This document shows positions 7,241 to 17,311 of a DNA stretch of 64,000 nt, one piece after another. The DNA lies in assembly GCA_002074035.1 (NCBI GenBank), contig CP012849.1:464701-528700 (forward strand), given 5' to 3'. Each line of letters starts with the position of its first letter. The stretch's first letter is position 1. Under the pieces are notes generated by a model that made no database searches, was not told the DNA's origin, and was given only the letters and a program-made list of their open reading frames with translations. Made by a program: the position numbers and the translations under genes. This DNA is from Candidatus Riesia sp. GBBU (GTDB lineage Bacteria > Pseudomonadota > Gammaproteobacteria > Enterobacterales > Enterobacteriaceae).

Positions 7241-8992
7241 ATGATTTGGAAAATTTCAAAACTATTTATAGATGAGATCTTAACTAAGACAAACATAATA
7301 GATATTATAAAAAATAAAATTTCGTTAAAAAAGTCTGGTAAAAATTATAAATCAGTTTGTCCATTTCATCATGAAAAAGTTCCTTCATTCTTTGTTAATG
7401 AAGAAAAACAATTTTACCACTGTTTTGGATGTTGTGCTCATGGAAATGTAATTGATTTTATCATGAACTATGAAAAACTTAACTTCATAGAGGCTGTCAA
7501 AGAACTTTCAGTTTTTCAAAACATGGAAGTAATTTTTGAAAAAAATAATGAAATAAAAAAACAAAAAAATATTTACGAAGAAAAACTTTATAAAATAATG
7601 AACGAAGTTAATTCATTTTATGCAAAACAATTAGAAAGATCAGAAAAAGCTAGAGAATATTTAAATAAATTAGGAATAGATAAAAAATCAATTTGCAATT
7701 TTTCTATAGGATTCTCTCCGTCAGGATGGAATAACTTAGCCAAAAATTTCAATAATAAAAAATACACAAAATATCTAATAGATTTAGGATTAATTATAAA
7801 AAATAAATATGGAGGATATTATGATTTTTTTAGATCTAGAATTATATTTCCAATTAGAGACAAGATAGGAAATCTTGTAGCTTTTGGTGGAAGAGTAATA
7901 AGTTCGAACACACCAAAATACCTGCACTCTTCAGAAAGTAGAATCTTTAATAAAAGAGAACAACTATACGGAATATATGAAATAAAGAAGAAAAAGATTA
8001 CAGTTAAAAAACTACTAATAGTTGAAGGATATATTGATGTAATATCTTTATCAAAGTCTAATATAGATTATTCCGTAGCAATCTTAGGCACGAACATAAG
8101 TGTCGAACAAATAAAAACATTATTTTCTTTAACAAACACAATTGTTTTTTGTTATGATGGTGACAAAGCAGGATATGAAGCTGGAAAAAGATCTTTGAAT
8201 AAGATAATTCCATTTTTGACCGAAAAAAGATGTGTAAAATTTATGTTTTTACCAAATGGACATGATCCAGATTCATTAATTAGAATGGAAGGAAAAAAAA
8301 ATTTTGAGGAAAGAATAAAATATGCATATCCGTTATCAAAATTTTTTTTCAAAATTTTTCTTGAAAAAACTAAAAAAAATAATGAAGAATGGAAAACAGA
8401 ATTTTTTAGCCTATCTATTTCCATGATCAGAAGAATACCAGACAGAATTCTAAAAATTTCAATGATTAACAAGCTAGGAAATCTAATAGGTATTCCAAAA
8501 ATTTCATACTTATTCTTAAATAAGAACATAAAAACATATAAATTTATAAGCACACAATCTAAAAAAAAAATTAATAATGCAAATATTAAAACTCTCATTT
8601 CTATTTTAATACTGAATCCAAGTTTTTCGAAATTAGTTCCAAATTCAAAAAAAATTATTTTTTACGACACAAAATATTCTAAATTATTCTATGAAATAGT
8701 AGACTTATGTTTATCAAATCAAAAAATAAACACTAGTCATTTGCTAGAATATTATAGAAATAATAAATTTATTATAAAACTTGAAAAATTCATAGTTTGG
8801 AACGATATAGGGATAGAAGAAGGCACATCTAAAAAAATCTTTTTAGATATACTAAAACATTTTCTATCAAATGAAATAGAAAAAAGATTTAATTATTTAA
8901 TGTATAAGTCAAGAAATTATGGATTAAACATAGAAGAAAAAAAAGAAGTTTATCAAATACTTTATAATAACCTTAAATCATCTAAAATGTAG
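7241..8992 (+). CDS. dnaG: DNA primase
   Basis: 583 residues (E. coli 581). It synthesises RNA primers at the replication fork. Domains in order: CHC2 zinc finger with C40, H43, C61 and C64 at the E. coli positions; the RNA polymerase/Toprim domain with FGGRVIS near 215, EGYIDVI near 262 and the acidic YDGDKAG motif near 305; and a C-terminal DnaB-interacting region of low similarity. The second gene of the macromolecular-synthesis operon, it has only a weak ribosome binding site, consistent with low primase synthesis in the family operon. Confidence 0.98.
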   Translation: MIWKISKLFIDEILTKTNIIDIIKNKISLKKSGKNYKSVCPFHHEKVPSFFVNEEKQFYHCFGCCAHGNVIDFIMNYEKLNFIEAVKELSVFQNMEVIFEKNNEIKKQKNIYEEKLYKIMNEVNSFYAKQLERSEKAREYLNKLGIDKKSICNFSIGFSPSGWNNLAKNFNNKKYTKYLIDLGLIIKNKYGGYYDFFRSRIIFPIRDKIGNLVAFGGRVISSNTPKYLHSSESRIFNKREQLYGIYEIKKKKITVKKLLIVEGYIDVISLSKSNIDYSVAILGTNISVEQIKTLFSLTNTIVFCYDGDKAGYEAGKRSLNKIIPFLTEKRCVKFMFLPNGHDPDSLIRMEGKKNFEERIKYAYPLSKFFFKIFLEKTKKNNEEWKTEFFSLSISMIRRIPDRILKISMINKLGNLIGIPKISYLFLNKNIKTYKFISTQSKKKINNANIKTLISILILNPSFSKLVPNSKKIIFYDTKYSKLFYEIVDLCLSNQKINTSHLLEYYRNNKFIIKLEKFIVWNDIGIEEGTSKKIFLDILKHFLSNEIEKRFNYLMYKSRNYGLNIEEKKEVYQILYNNLKSSKM

Positions 8993-9041
8993 AAGTAATC
9001 AAATTATATTTGATATATTTGAATTAACAAATAGTTAACTT

Positions 9042-10865
9042 ATGGAAAATAAACCTAAATCTCAACTAAAACTACTAGTTACAAAAGGAAAAGAAAAAGG
9101 TTATTTAACTTATTCTGAGATAAATGATCATCTTCCGAATGATATAATTGATTCAGATAAAATTGAGGATGTTCTTCAAATGATCAGTGACATGGGAATA
9201 CAAATCATGGAAGAAGCGCCAAATACAGAAGATTTTATTTTTGTTGAATCAATGAACAATTCAGAAGAAGATGCCGCTGAAGCTGCTGCTCATGTTCTAT
9301 CTATTGTTGAAAACGAAGTAGGTAGAACTACAGATCCAGTAAGAATGTATATGAGAGAAATGGGAACAGTAGAATTATTAACAAGAGAAGGTGAAATAGA
9401 TATAGCAAAAAGAATTGAAGACGGAATTAATCAAGTGCAAGATTCGATATCTAAATATCCTAAAGCAATTAAACATGTATTAAAACAATATAAATTAGTA
9501 AAAAAAGGAAAAATCAAATTATCTGAAATAATTACTGGATTTTTTGATATTAAAAAAGAAGAAAAAACTATAAAAAAAATAAATCAAAAAACTAGTTCTG
9601 TAATTTTAGAAGAAATTATACAAGAAGAGAAACAAAACGAAGAAGAAACTGAAGAAAGCGAAATTGATCCAGAAATTGCTAAAAAAAAGTTTCTAAAATT
9701 AGAAAGACAATATGAAATTTTTTACAAAAGTATAAGAAAAAAAAACCATAATAACAAAATATCTAATTCAGAATTAGAAAAATTATCGAGAACTTTTAAA
9801 ACTTTTAGATTATCTCCAAAAAAATTTAACTTTTTAGTTAAAAAAATAAGAAGTTCCATGAATATGATTAAAATACAAGAAAAAACTATCATAAATATAC
9901 TTACTAAAAGTTATGGAGTTGATAAAAAAAATATCATTCAGTATCTTTTAAAGAAAAAAAATGGAAAAGAAATAGAAAAATATGTAAAAAAAATAATTAG
10001 AAAAAATAAGATTTTAAAAGAAGAAAAAGAAATAGAAAAATCTCTAAAAAAATTAAAAAATATAGAAAAAGAAACATATTTAACTATTGTAAGTATAAAA
10101 AATATTAATAGAAGAATCTCTATTGGAGAAACAAAAGCAAAATTAGCCAAAAAAGAAATGGTGGAAGCCAATTTAAGATTAGTTATATCAATTGCTAAAA
10201 AATACACTAACAGAGGTCTTCAATTCTTAGATTTAATACAAGAAGGTAATATAGGTTTAATGAAAGCTGTAGATAAATTCGAATATAGAAGAGGATATAA
10301 ATTTTCTACTTACGCAACTTGGTGGATTCGTCAGGCAATTACAAGATCAATTGCAGATCAAGCAAGAACTATTAGAATACCAGTTCATATGATAGAAACA
10401 ATTAACAAACTTAATCATATTTCTAGACAAATTCTTCAAGAAACAGGCAGAGAACCATCTCCAGAAGAGTTGTCAGAAAGAATGTTAATACCAGAAGAAA
10501 AAATAAGAAAAGTTTTAAAAATTGCAAAAGAACCAATTTCAATGGAAACCCCTGTAGGAGATGATGAAGATTCACATTTGGGAGATTTCATAGAAGATGT
10601 AAATCTAGAACTTCCTATAGATTCTGCTACTACAGAAAATCTTAGAGCTGCAACAAACTCCGTACTTTCAGCATTAACAACAAGAGAGGCTAAAGTTCTA
10701 AGAATGAGATTTGGAATTGACATGAACACAGATCATACATTAGAAGAAGTTGGAAAACAATTTGACGTAACAAGAGAAAGAATAAGACAAATAGAAGCAA
10801 AAGCTTTAAGAAAACTTCGTCATCCTAGTAGATCAGAAATACTTAGAAGTTTTCTTGAAGATTAA
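9042..10865 (+). CDS. rpoD: RNA polymerase primary sigma factor (sigma-70)
   Basis: 607 residues (E. coli 613). It directs core RNA polymerase to housekeeping promoters. Region 1.1 is present at the N-terminus, region 1.2 ([11 protein letters not shown], near residue 97) is intact, and the non-conserved region is lysine/glutamate-rich. Region 2 ([12 protein letters not shown] through [10 protein letters not shown], near 380-430) and region 4.2 ([20 protein letters not shown]) are almost unchanged, so promoter recognition should resemble E. coli: TTGACA/TATAAT. It is followed within 33 bases by tRNA-Ile2, as in E. coli where mug intervenes. Confidence 0.99.
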   Translation: MENKPKSQLKLLVTKGKEKGYLTYSEINDHLPNDIIDSDKIEDVLQMISDMGIQIMEEAPNTEDFIFVESMNNSEEDAAEAAAHVLSIVENEVGRTTDPVRMYMREMGTVELLTREGEIDIAKRIEDGINQVQDSISKYPKAIKHVLKQYKLVKKGKIKLSEIITGFFDIKKEEKTIKKINQKTSSVILEEIIQEEKQNEEETEESEIDPEIAKKKFLKLERQYEIFYKSIRKKNHNNKISNSELEKLSRTFKTFRLSPKKFNFLVKKIRSSMNMIKIQEKTIINILTKSYGVDKKNIIQYLLKKKNGKEIEKYVKKIIRKNKILKEEKEIEKSLKKLKNIEKETYLTIVSIKNINRRISIGETKAKLAKKEMVEANLRLVISIAKKYTNRGLQFLDLIQEGNIGLMKAVDKFEYRRGYKFSTYATWWIRQAITRSIADQARTIRIPVHMIETINKLNHISRQILQETGREPSPEELSERMLIPEEKIRKVLKIAKEPISMETPVGDDEDSHLGDFIEDVNLELPIDSATTENLRAATNSVLSALTTREAKVLRMRFGIDMNTDHTLEEVGKQFDVTRERIRQIEAKALRKLRHPSRSEILRSFLED

Positions 10866-10898
10866 ATAGTGAAATCTTGTTTTAATTAAATTTTTTAT

Positions 10899-10971
10899 GG
10901 CCCCTTAGCTCAGAGGTTAGAGCAGGCGACTCATAATCGCTTGGTCGTTGGTTCGAATCCAACAGGGGTCA
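10899..10971 (+). tRNA. ileX: tRNA-Ile2 (anticodon CAT, lysidine-modified)
   Basis: 73 bases. The acceptor stem GGCCCCT pairs with AGGGGTC; anticodon loop CTCATAA; T-loop GGTTCGAATCC; discriminator A. It differs from E. coli ileX at only a few positions and lies in the same place after rpoD. The CAT anticodon would read AUG, but in this tRNA C34 is converted to lysidine by TilS so that it reads AUA. An A+T-rich genome uses AUA heavily (for example throughout the neighbouring genes). CCA is not encoded. Confidence 0.95.
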
Positions 10972-11043
10972 TTATATGATGAAATAACAGATTTTAATTT
11001 TTAAAGTTTTATAAAAAGTGTGAAAAGAATTTTTTAAAAATAT

Positions 11044-11559
11044 ATGAAATACCTAAATCTATTAATAAATAATGATTTAAATCCAATTTTTTTGTTCTTC
11101 ATACTATTTTTATTTTCTTTACTTAAATCTACCATAATAGTATCATCTTTACTTCCACCAGCGTCTATAACATTAATATTTGGAATCTCAGCAAGTATAT
11201 CAAAATTAAATATATCATTAATTTGTATTTCTATAACATTCGGTTCAACAACTGGATCAATAATTTGTCACATTTTTGGAAAAAACTTTATTAAGATGAA
11301 CAAACTTTTATTTAAGAAAAAAAAAACTTCTATTAAAACTATTAAAAAGATAACTAAAAAACTAAAAGAAAACAAAATAAAATTTTTATTTATTTCTAAA
11401 TTCATAGCTATATTGAGATATATAACACCACTAATTGCAGGAACTTTATTTCCATTAAAGAAAAAACTTTTCATAACATATTTATTCTCTTCTTGTATTT
11501 GGTCAATAATGTATATAATAATTGTTAAATTTTCACTTATTAAAATTTTGAAATTATAA
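11044..11559 (+). CDS. yqjA: DedA-family inner-membrane protein, YqjA-like, degenerate
   Basis: 171 residues against about 220 for E. coli YqjA. Several hydrophobic segments and the DedA signature are recognisable (FISKFIAILRYITPLIAG, near residues 118-135, against IGRFIAFVRTLLPTIAG). YqjA lies downstream of rpoD in E. coli, which supports the assignment. DedA proteins act in membrane lipid homeostasis and proton-motive-force-dependent functions. By my alignment the two acidic residues needed in E. coli YqjA (E39, D51) are Lys and Ala here, one of the two signature arginines is Lys, and the C-terminal helix is missing. It may be a reduced or failing gene. Confidence 0.75.
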   Translation: MKYLNLLINNDLNPIFLFFILFLFSLLKSTIIVSSLLPPASITLIFGISASISKLNISLICISITFGSTTGSIICHIFGKNFIKMNKLLFKKKKTSIKTIKKITKKLKENKIKFLFISKFIAILRYITPLIAGTLFPLKKKLFITYLFSSCIWSIMYIIIVKFSLIKILKL

Positions 11560-11565
11560 TACTTT

Positions 11566-13566
11566 TCATAAGAAAAACGAAAGATTTACAACTGAATTTA
11601 ATAAAATAAACAATTTATTTAACAATACAAGACGATTTCTTCTAATATCCAAATTTTGATGTACTATTACAATTTTTTCAAAAAAATTCTCTGTTGGGTC
11701 AATTAAATTAAACAACAACTTTAAGCATTGTTTATATTTCATAATTTTATAATAGTTAGAAATTTCATTCTTTACTTTTTTCATTTGATGCACTAAGATT
11801 TTTTCTTCATCTGATTTCAATAAGCTAAAGTCAATAGAATCTTGATAATTACAACAGGACTTTTCTAAAATATTTTTAACTCTTTTGAATAAAGATATCA
11901 ATTTTATAAAAATGTTAGAATCAAAAAAGTAAGAAATAGCATTAATTTTCTTATCAATCCTAGACAAAAAATTTTTTTCTTTTGAAATTACAGAATCAAC
12001 AATTTTTTTCTCATATCCATTTTTACAATATATAAATTTAAGTCTTTCTAAAATAAAAAGTTTCAATGATTGTTTAATATTCATAATACGAATTTTTTCG
12101 TCGTATAAAGAAATTGATTTATCTAATAATTCAGACAGACTTATTTCACATTCTTCAATAAGAATACGAATTATTCCAATTGATAAACGACGTAAAGCAA
12201 ATGGATCTCTTTTTTTCTTAGGATTTTCTCCTATTAAAAAAAATCCAACTATAGTATCTAATTTATCTGATAAAGAAAGTACTAAAGACAAGTTACTTGA
12301 TGGAAATTTATCTTTAAAAGAAACTGGATAGTAATGTTCTCTAATAGCAATAGATACATCCATATCTTCTTTATCCATTATTGCATATTGCATGCCAACA
12401 GTTCCTTTCATTTCAGGAAACTCATTTACTAAATTTGTAAATAAATCACATTTATACAACATAGAAACTCTAGAAATATTTTTTGCGTTGATATCAGACT
12501 TTTTACTTATCCATTCAGATAAATTTTTTACTCTTTTAGTTTTATCAAAAAAACTACCTAAATTTTTATAAAATTTTATTTTTCTAAAATTTAGAAAATT
12601 TTGTTCAAGTTTGTTTCTCCTATCCAAATTAAAACAAAAAAAAGCATTAGAAAGTTTTATATGTATAGCCTTTTCATTTTCAGCTATTATTTCACTCTCA
12701 TTTTTTGTTTCTATATTACTAATAAATACAAAATTTTCTGTGATATTTTTATCTTTATCATAAAGCAAAAAACATTTTTGTTGATTTTGAATAATATGAA
12801 CTAAAATAACTACTGGAAGTGTAAGAAAAATTTTATCAAACTTTCCATGAAGTAAAACTGGCCATTCTACAATAGATACTATTTCTCTTATAAGAGTTTC
12901 TGAAGCTTTTATAGTAAAATTTAATTTATTGCAAATTTCTTTTAATCTTTTTTCTATAATATTTTTTCTTTTTTTAAAATTTACAATTACTTTACCTTTA
13001 CTACAAAGTATTTCTGAATATTCTTTAGCAGATTTAACAAATATTTTTTTATTTTTTAAAAATCTATTTCCAGAAATTAAATTATTACTTTTAATACCAA
13101 ATATTTCTCCGTTTATTAACTTATCTCCCAAAAGCATTAAAACATTATGCACAGGACGTATAAATTTTTTTTTCTTATTACCCCAAATGATAAATAAATC
13201 AGGAGAAAGCTCATTTAGAGAACTTTGAACCAAAAAAACAAAAATTTTACTTAAATGATTTTCTAAAAACTGAGTATTATTCTTAATATCTGGTATATTT
13301 CTAAAACATATAAAATCTTTAAATTCAACTGAAAGAAATTTTTGATCTCTTAAGCTTATATATTTTATATCTGAAATTTCAATTACCTTTAATGCTAATC
13401 TTCTTGATGAGGCATACCACTTTATTTTCTTAAACCTAGCTTTAAACATTAATAATTTTCTTTTAAAAATCTTTAGAAAAGATTTAGCCAAACGGTATAA
13501 TTCTTTAGCTGGTAGTTCTTCAGTTCCAATTTCAACTAAAAAATCAGTTTTTTCATTTAGAATCAT
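11566..13566 (-). CDS. glyS: glycyl-tRNA synthetase beta subunit
   Basis: 666 residues (E. coli 689). With GlyQ it forms the alpha2-beta2 enzyme that charges tRNA-Gly; the beta subunit binds tRNA. The N-terminus has the family start (LVEIGTEELPAKEL), the HD-like region contains FPEMKGTVGMQYA and REHYYPVSF, and the C-terminus (RRNRLVLLNKL) matches the E. coli end, so the gene is full length despite low identity in the middle. It is 10 bases downstream of glyQ, and its 3' end is 6 bases from the convergent DedA gene. Confidence 0.96.
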   Translation of the reverse strand: MILNEKTDFLVEIGTEELPAKELYRLAKSFLKIFKRKLLMFKARFKKIKWYASSRRLALKVIEISDIKYISLRDQKFLSVEFKDFICFRNIPDIKNNTQFLENHLSKIFVFLVQSSLNELSPDLFIIWGNKKKKFIRPVHNVLMLLGDKLINGEIFGIKSNNLISGNRFLKNKKIFVKSAKEYSEILCSKGKVIVNFKKRKNIIEKRLKEICNKLNFTIKASETLIREIVSIVEWPVLLHGKFDKIFLTLPVVILVHIIQNQQKCFLLYDKDKNITENFVFISNIETKNESEIIAENEKAIHIKLSNAFFCFNLDRRNKLEQNFLNFRKIKFYKNLGSFFDKTKRVKNLSEWISKKSDINAKNISRVSMLYKCDLFTNLVNEFPEMKGTVGMQYAIMDKEDMDVSIAIREHYYPVSFKDKFPSSNLSLVLSLSDKLDTIVGFFLIGENPKKKRDPFALRRLSIGIIRILIEECEISLSELLDKSISLYDEKIRIMNIKQSLKLFILERLKFIYCKNGYEKKIVDSVISKEKNFLSRIDKKINAISYFFDSNIFIKLISLFKRVKNILEKSCCNYQDSIDFSLLKSDEEKILVHQMKKVKNEISNYYKIMKYKQCLKLLFNLIDPTENFFEKIVIVHQNLDIRRNRLVLLNKLFILLNSVVNLSFFL

Positions 13567-13576
13567 ATTATTAAAC

Positions 13577-14458
13577 TCAACAATTCAATTTAGAAATATA
13601 TGCTCTTGCGACATCTTTCGACAAACTTCTTATATTTTGTATATAATTCTGTCTCTCATAAAATGATAAAATTTTTCTTGCCTCTAATAAATTAAATATA
13701 TGTATTAACTTTAATACCTTTTCGTAAGCTGGAAAAACTAGTGGATTTCGTAATGATAAAAGATATTTAACTTCTTTTGAATAATTTTTAAAACATTTAA
13801 TTAAAAATTTAACATTAGAATATTCAAAATTGTAAATAGATTGCTCAACTTCATTTTGATAAAAAATATCTCCATAAGTTAGTTTATTGGAAGAATTATT
13901 AGACCATAACAGTTCATAAACATTTTCAACATTTTGTATATGCATGGCTAAACGTTCAAGTCCATAAGTTATTTCTCCAATAGACGTTTTACATTTTATT
14001 CCAAAAAATTTCTGAAAATATGTGAACTGAGTTATCTCAATTCCATTAAGCCACACTTCCCATCCAACCCCTTTAGCACCTAAAGTTGGATTCTCCCAAT
14101 GATCTTCTATAAATCGAATATCATTATTAGATAAGTCAATTCCGCATGTTTCTAATGAATTCATATATTTTTCTTGTATATCTATTGGAGCTGGTTTTAA
14201 AATAACTTGAAATTGATAATAATGTTGTAATTTAGTGATATTCTCTCCATATCTACTATCTGAAGGCCTTCTGGAAGATTGAACATATGCTATTGATATA
14301 GGATCGTTACCAATTGATTTTAAACAAGTCATTGGATGCAATGTACCAGCACCTATTTCTAAATCCATTGGTTGAATAATTGAACATCCATTATTTATCC
14401 AATAACTCTGAAGAACTGAAATAAATCCTTGAAATGTCTCAGTACTATTTACTTTCAT
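13577..14458 (-). CDS. glyQ: glycyl-tRNA synthetase alpha subunit
   Basis: 293 residues (E. coli 303). It is the catalytic, class II aminoacylation subunit. Conserved blocks include [34 protein letters not shown] near residues 80-95, [20 protein letters not shown], and [12 protein letters not shown]. The C-terminus is about ten residues shorter than in E. coli. It is first in a two-gene operon with glyS. Confidence 0.97.
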   Translation of the reverse strand: MKVNSTETFQGFISVLQSYWINNGCSIIQPMDLEIGAGTLHPMTCLKSIGNDPISIAYVQSSRRPSDSRYGENITKLQHYYQFQVILKPAPIDIQEKYMNSLETCGIDLSNNDIRFIEDHWENPTLGAKGVGWEVWLNGIEITQFTYFQKFFGIKCKTSIGEITYGLERLAMHIQNVENVYELLWSNNSSNKLTYGDIFYQNEVEQSIYNFEYSNVKFLIKCFKNYSKEVKYLLSLRNPLVFPAYEKVLKLIHIFNLLEARKILSFYERQNYIQNIRSLSKDVARAYISKLNC

Positions 14459-14703
14459 TTGATTCCTTAAAAATATAATGATTTATTACGTTTAACTTTC
14501 TTAATATCTATGGTTAAACTTTAAATAACTAAAAATTTATTAAAATCCATAATAGCTATGATATAAGTATACAAATAAGATCTATTTAAAGTATATATTA
14601 TATAATAATAAATTTTGCTAAGAAAAATAAATATTTAAAAATTTTAGTATATTAAAAAAATAAATCTCTAATAAAAATAACATTACCAAATAAATAAATT
14701 AAT

Positions 14704-15447
14704 ATGGACATAAGTCAAATAATTATTTTTTTTACTATTATATTTTTAGAAATTATTCTTGGAGTTGATAATTTAATGTTTATACTTATTATATCTCGAA
14801 AGTTAGACAATAAAGTAAAAAAAAAATCAATTTTTATAGGATTACTATGTTCTTTTTTCATACGAGTTATTATTTTATTCAATCTAACTTCAATAATTTC
14901 TATACAAAGTCATTTTATAAAAATTCTAAATAAAAAATTCAGCATTCATGACATTTTCATGATGTTAGGTGGATTATTTTTAATTTATAAATCTATAAAA
15001 GAATTAAAAAAACTAACAAAAAAAGATGTAAAATTTAAGAAAAAAAAAAAAAAGAAACACATAACAATAATAATACAAATAATATTATTAGATATAATAT
15101 TTTCTATTGATTCTATTATAACAACAATTGGAATATCAAAAAATATCAATACTTCAATCATTGCATTTACTATCTCTAGTATCTTGCTATTGTTCGCAGG
15201 AAAGCAATTAATAAAATATGTAAATAACAACAATGAAATATCTATACTTTGTTTAAACTTATTATTGATGGTCGGATTAAACTTACTATCAGAAGGATTT
15301 GGATATTTAATACCAAAAAAGATTTTTTATATCTTTATCATAATTCAAATTACTATTAGAATATTAAAAAACACAATTCTATTTAATAGAATTGTTCATT
15401 ATAACAAAAAAAATAATAAAAATTCTTCTAAAAAAAACTATAAATAA
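14704..15447 (+). CDS. TerC-family integral membrane protein
   Basis: 247 residues, with about seven hydrophobic segments. TerC signatures are clear: LEIILGVDNLMF (near 15-26), MMLGGLFLIYKS (near 88-99), LLDIIFSIDSIITTIG (near 128-143) and SEGFGYLIPK near 200. It resembles E. coli YgdQ and the N-terminal half of YoaE/YegH; there is no CBS or transporter-associated domain, so YgdQ is the nearer match in architecture. TerC proteins are linked to metal (manganese) export, but I cannot fix the substrate. A run of eight lysine codons (KKKKKKKK region near residue 114) sits in the cytoplasmic loop, a likely slippage site. Confidence 0.85.
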   Translation: MDISQIIIFFTIIFLEIILGVDNLMFILIISRKLDNKVKKKSIFIGLLCSFFIRVIILFNLTSIISIQSHFIKILNKKFSIHDIFMMLGGLFLIYKSIKELKKLTKKDVKFKKKKKKKHITIIIQIILLDIIFSIDSIITTIGISKNINTSIIAFTISSILLLFAGKQLIKYVNNNNEISILCLNLLLMVGLNLLSEGFGYLIPKKIFYIFIIIQITIRILKNTILFNRIVHYNKKNNKNSSKKNYK

Positions 15448-15717
15448 ATATCATAAACATACAGTTAATTTAAACAATTTTTAAGTCAACAAAATAAACA
15501 TTAAATAATAAATATTCTAAACATAAATTTAACACATATTTTAAAATATTAAAAAATTATTCAAATTCATTACTAACAAGATAATATGATTCACATATAA
15601 AATTATTATATGATTATATCATCCTACGTATTTATTAAAGTAATAGATATCAGAACCAGGAAAGTAAAAAGTTTTAGATTTTTTATTTAAGTTAATTTAT
15701 TAAATTTATAATTATAA

Positions 15718-16302
15718 CTATTTTTTAAAATTATTCGTTCTTTTAAAAGAAATAATTTTTTGATTATTGTACTTAGCATCTTTCCTTGAATTATATGGAA
15801 TCCTAGATCTACCAGATAAGAAATCAAAGCTTAAAGCACCAATTAACATATTTTGTTTTAAACACAAAGTAAACTTTCCAAGATTAAAAAGTTCTAGAAC
15901 AATCTTTCCCTTCCATCCTGGATCAATTCTCTGTGAAGTAATATGTATCATTAAACCTAATCTTGAAAATGAAGATCTTCCATCTATCTGAGCAACTAAA
16001 TTGTTAGGTAAAGAAAAAAATTCAGATGTAATTGCTAAAGACATTTCTTTAGGTCGCAAAAAAAATGAATCCTTCTCATCTAAAATTATCTCCTTATCCA
16101 TCAATTTTTCAAAACTGTAATGTATTTTTTCTTCCTCACTTAAATCTACATAAGATATAGAATTATCCTGAAAAGTCCTAAATCTATTTCCTAAATGAAT
16201 ATCTATAGTAGCTCCATGTATTTCTTTAATTTTTGGTCTTGGACTTATAACCAATTTTCTTTGTTTTATCAACTTAATTATATCTCTATCACATAATCTC
16301 AT
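15718..16302 (-). CDS. dcd: dCTP deaminase
   Basis: 194 residues (E. coli 193). It deaminates dCTP to dUTP, the main source of dUMP for thymidylate in enterobacteria. The family start MRLCDRDI, GATIDIHLGNRFR near residue 30, and the active-site block DGRSSFSRLGLM with the catalytic arginine/serine region near 110 followed by HITSQRIDPGWKG are intact. It follows udk on the same strand, as in E. coli udk-dcd. Confidence 0.97.
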   Translation of the reverse strand: MRLCDRDIIKLIKQRKLVISPRPKIKEIHGATIDIHLGNRFRTFQDNSISYVDLSEEEKIHYSFEKLMDKEIILDEKDSFFLRPKEMSLAITSEFFSLPNNLVAQIDGRSSFSRLGLMIHITSQRIDPGWKGKIVLELFNLGKFTLCLKQNMLIGALSFDFLSGRSRIPYNSRKDAKYNNQKIISFKRTNNFKK

Positions 16303-16331
16303 ATTTTTCTCACAATATTACAAACAAATTT

Positions 16332-16975
16332 TCAACTACAACAAAACTCCTCTATTTTAGCTTTCAATATATCAATTGCAATTCTATTTTTACCGCCTTT
16401 AGGAACAATGATATCAGCATATTGTTTCGTTGGTTTTATAAATTGAAGAAACATTGGTCTAACAGTTTTCAAATATTGTTGAATTACAGAATCTATAGTT
16501 CTTCCCCTTTCTTTAACATCTCTTTTTATTCTTCTTGCTAAACAGATATCTAAAGGCGTATCCATGTAGATAGAAAAATCTATATATTTTCTAAGACGCG
16601 TATCAGTTAATAAAAGAATTCCTTCAATTAATACAACTTTTTTTGGACAAAAAAAATTGTCTCTCTTTTTCTAGTATGCTCAATATAATCATATTGAGGG
16701 AGCATAATATGTCTTCCTAATTTTAGCAACTTTAAATGCTTTAATAAGAGATCATGATCTATTGCTTTTGGATGATCATAGTTTACATTCATTCTTTTTT
16801 CTATTGGAATATTATCTTGATCTCTATAGTAATAATCTTCTTTTATAATTCCTATATTTTTGTTACCTACTTGAATAAGTAATTCATGATAAATTGTTTT
16901 TGCAATTAAACTTTTCCCGGAAGCTGAAGCACCAGTTATACCAATAACAACACATCTATTTTCTAAACTAATCAT
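16332..16975 (-). pseudogene. udk: uridine/cytidine kinase, interrupted by a one-base poly-A frameshift
   Basis: Two frames together give the whole 213-residue E. coli enzyme. The 5' part (16975 down to 16628) has the P-loop GASASGKS and [13 protein letters not shown], then stops six codons after the shift. The 3' part continues with the conserved [25 protein letters not shown] and [11 protein letters not shown] to the normal end. The break is at a run of seven A (T at 16638-16644 on the + strand); eight would restore the frame. Flanking codons show no other damage. Udk salvages uridine and cytidine. The gene may be newly broken, may be read by polymerase slippage, or the run may be miscounted. 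Confidence 0.93.
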
Positions 16976-17311
16976 TTTTAAAATCCATAATTTTATTATA
17001 AATAATCTAAAATTGTTAAACTAACTTTTTAATACGATATTACTACTTATTAATAAACTATTCTATTATCAAATATCGATGTCTTCATAAAAATCAGAAA
17101 CCTCAAAATTATTTAAAACGAAACTAAAATAAATATGAACTCAATATTATATAAAATTTATAAGATTTTAAAAAACTAAAATAATAAATACATATTCTGT
17201 ACAAAATTTAGAACATAAATTTTTATGGATTTTTAGAAAAATACAATATATATTAAATACATATAAATCTTTAAAAAATTTTGTCACTTAAATAACACAT
17301 ATACAAAATTA
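16976..17311. other. divergent spacer between udk and metG
   Basis: 336 bases with no gene. It must hold the divergent promoters of udk-dcd and metG, but A+T content is so high that no single -35/-10 pair stands out. In E. coli mrp lies in this area; I saw no recognisable remnant. Confidence 0.5.

Noticed and set aside
9938-10729. Two open frames antisense to rpoD
   Set aside because: Shadows of a conserved gene; Phe/Ser-rich translations typical of antisense lysine-rich coding DNA.
10899-10971. Annotation as tRNA-Met because of the CAT anticodon
   Set aside because: Body sequence and position after rpoD match E. coli ileX rather than initiator or elongator tRNA-Met.
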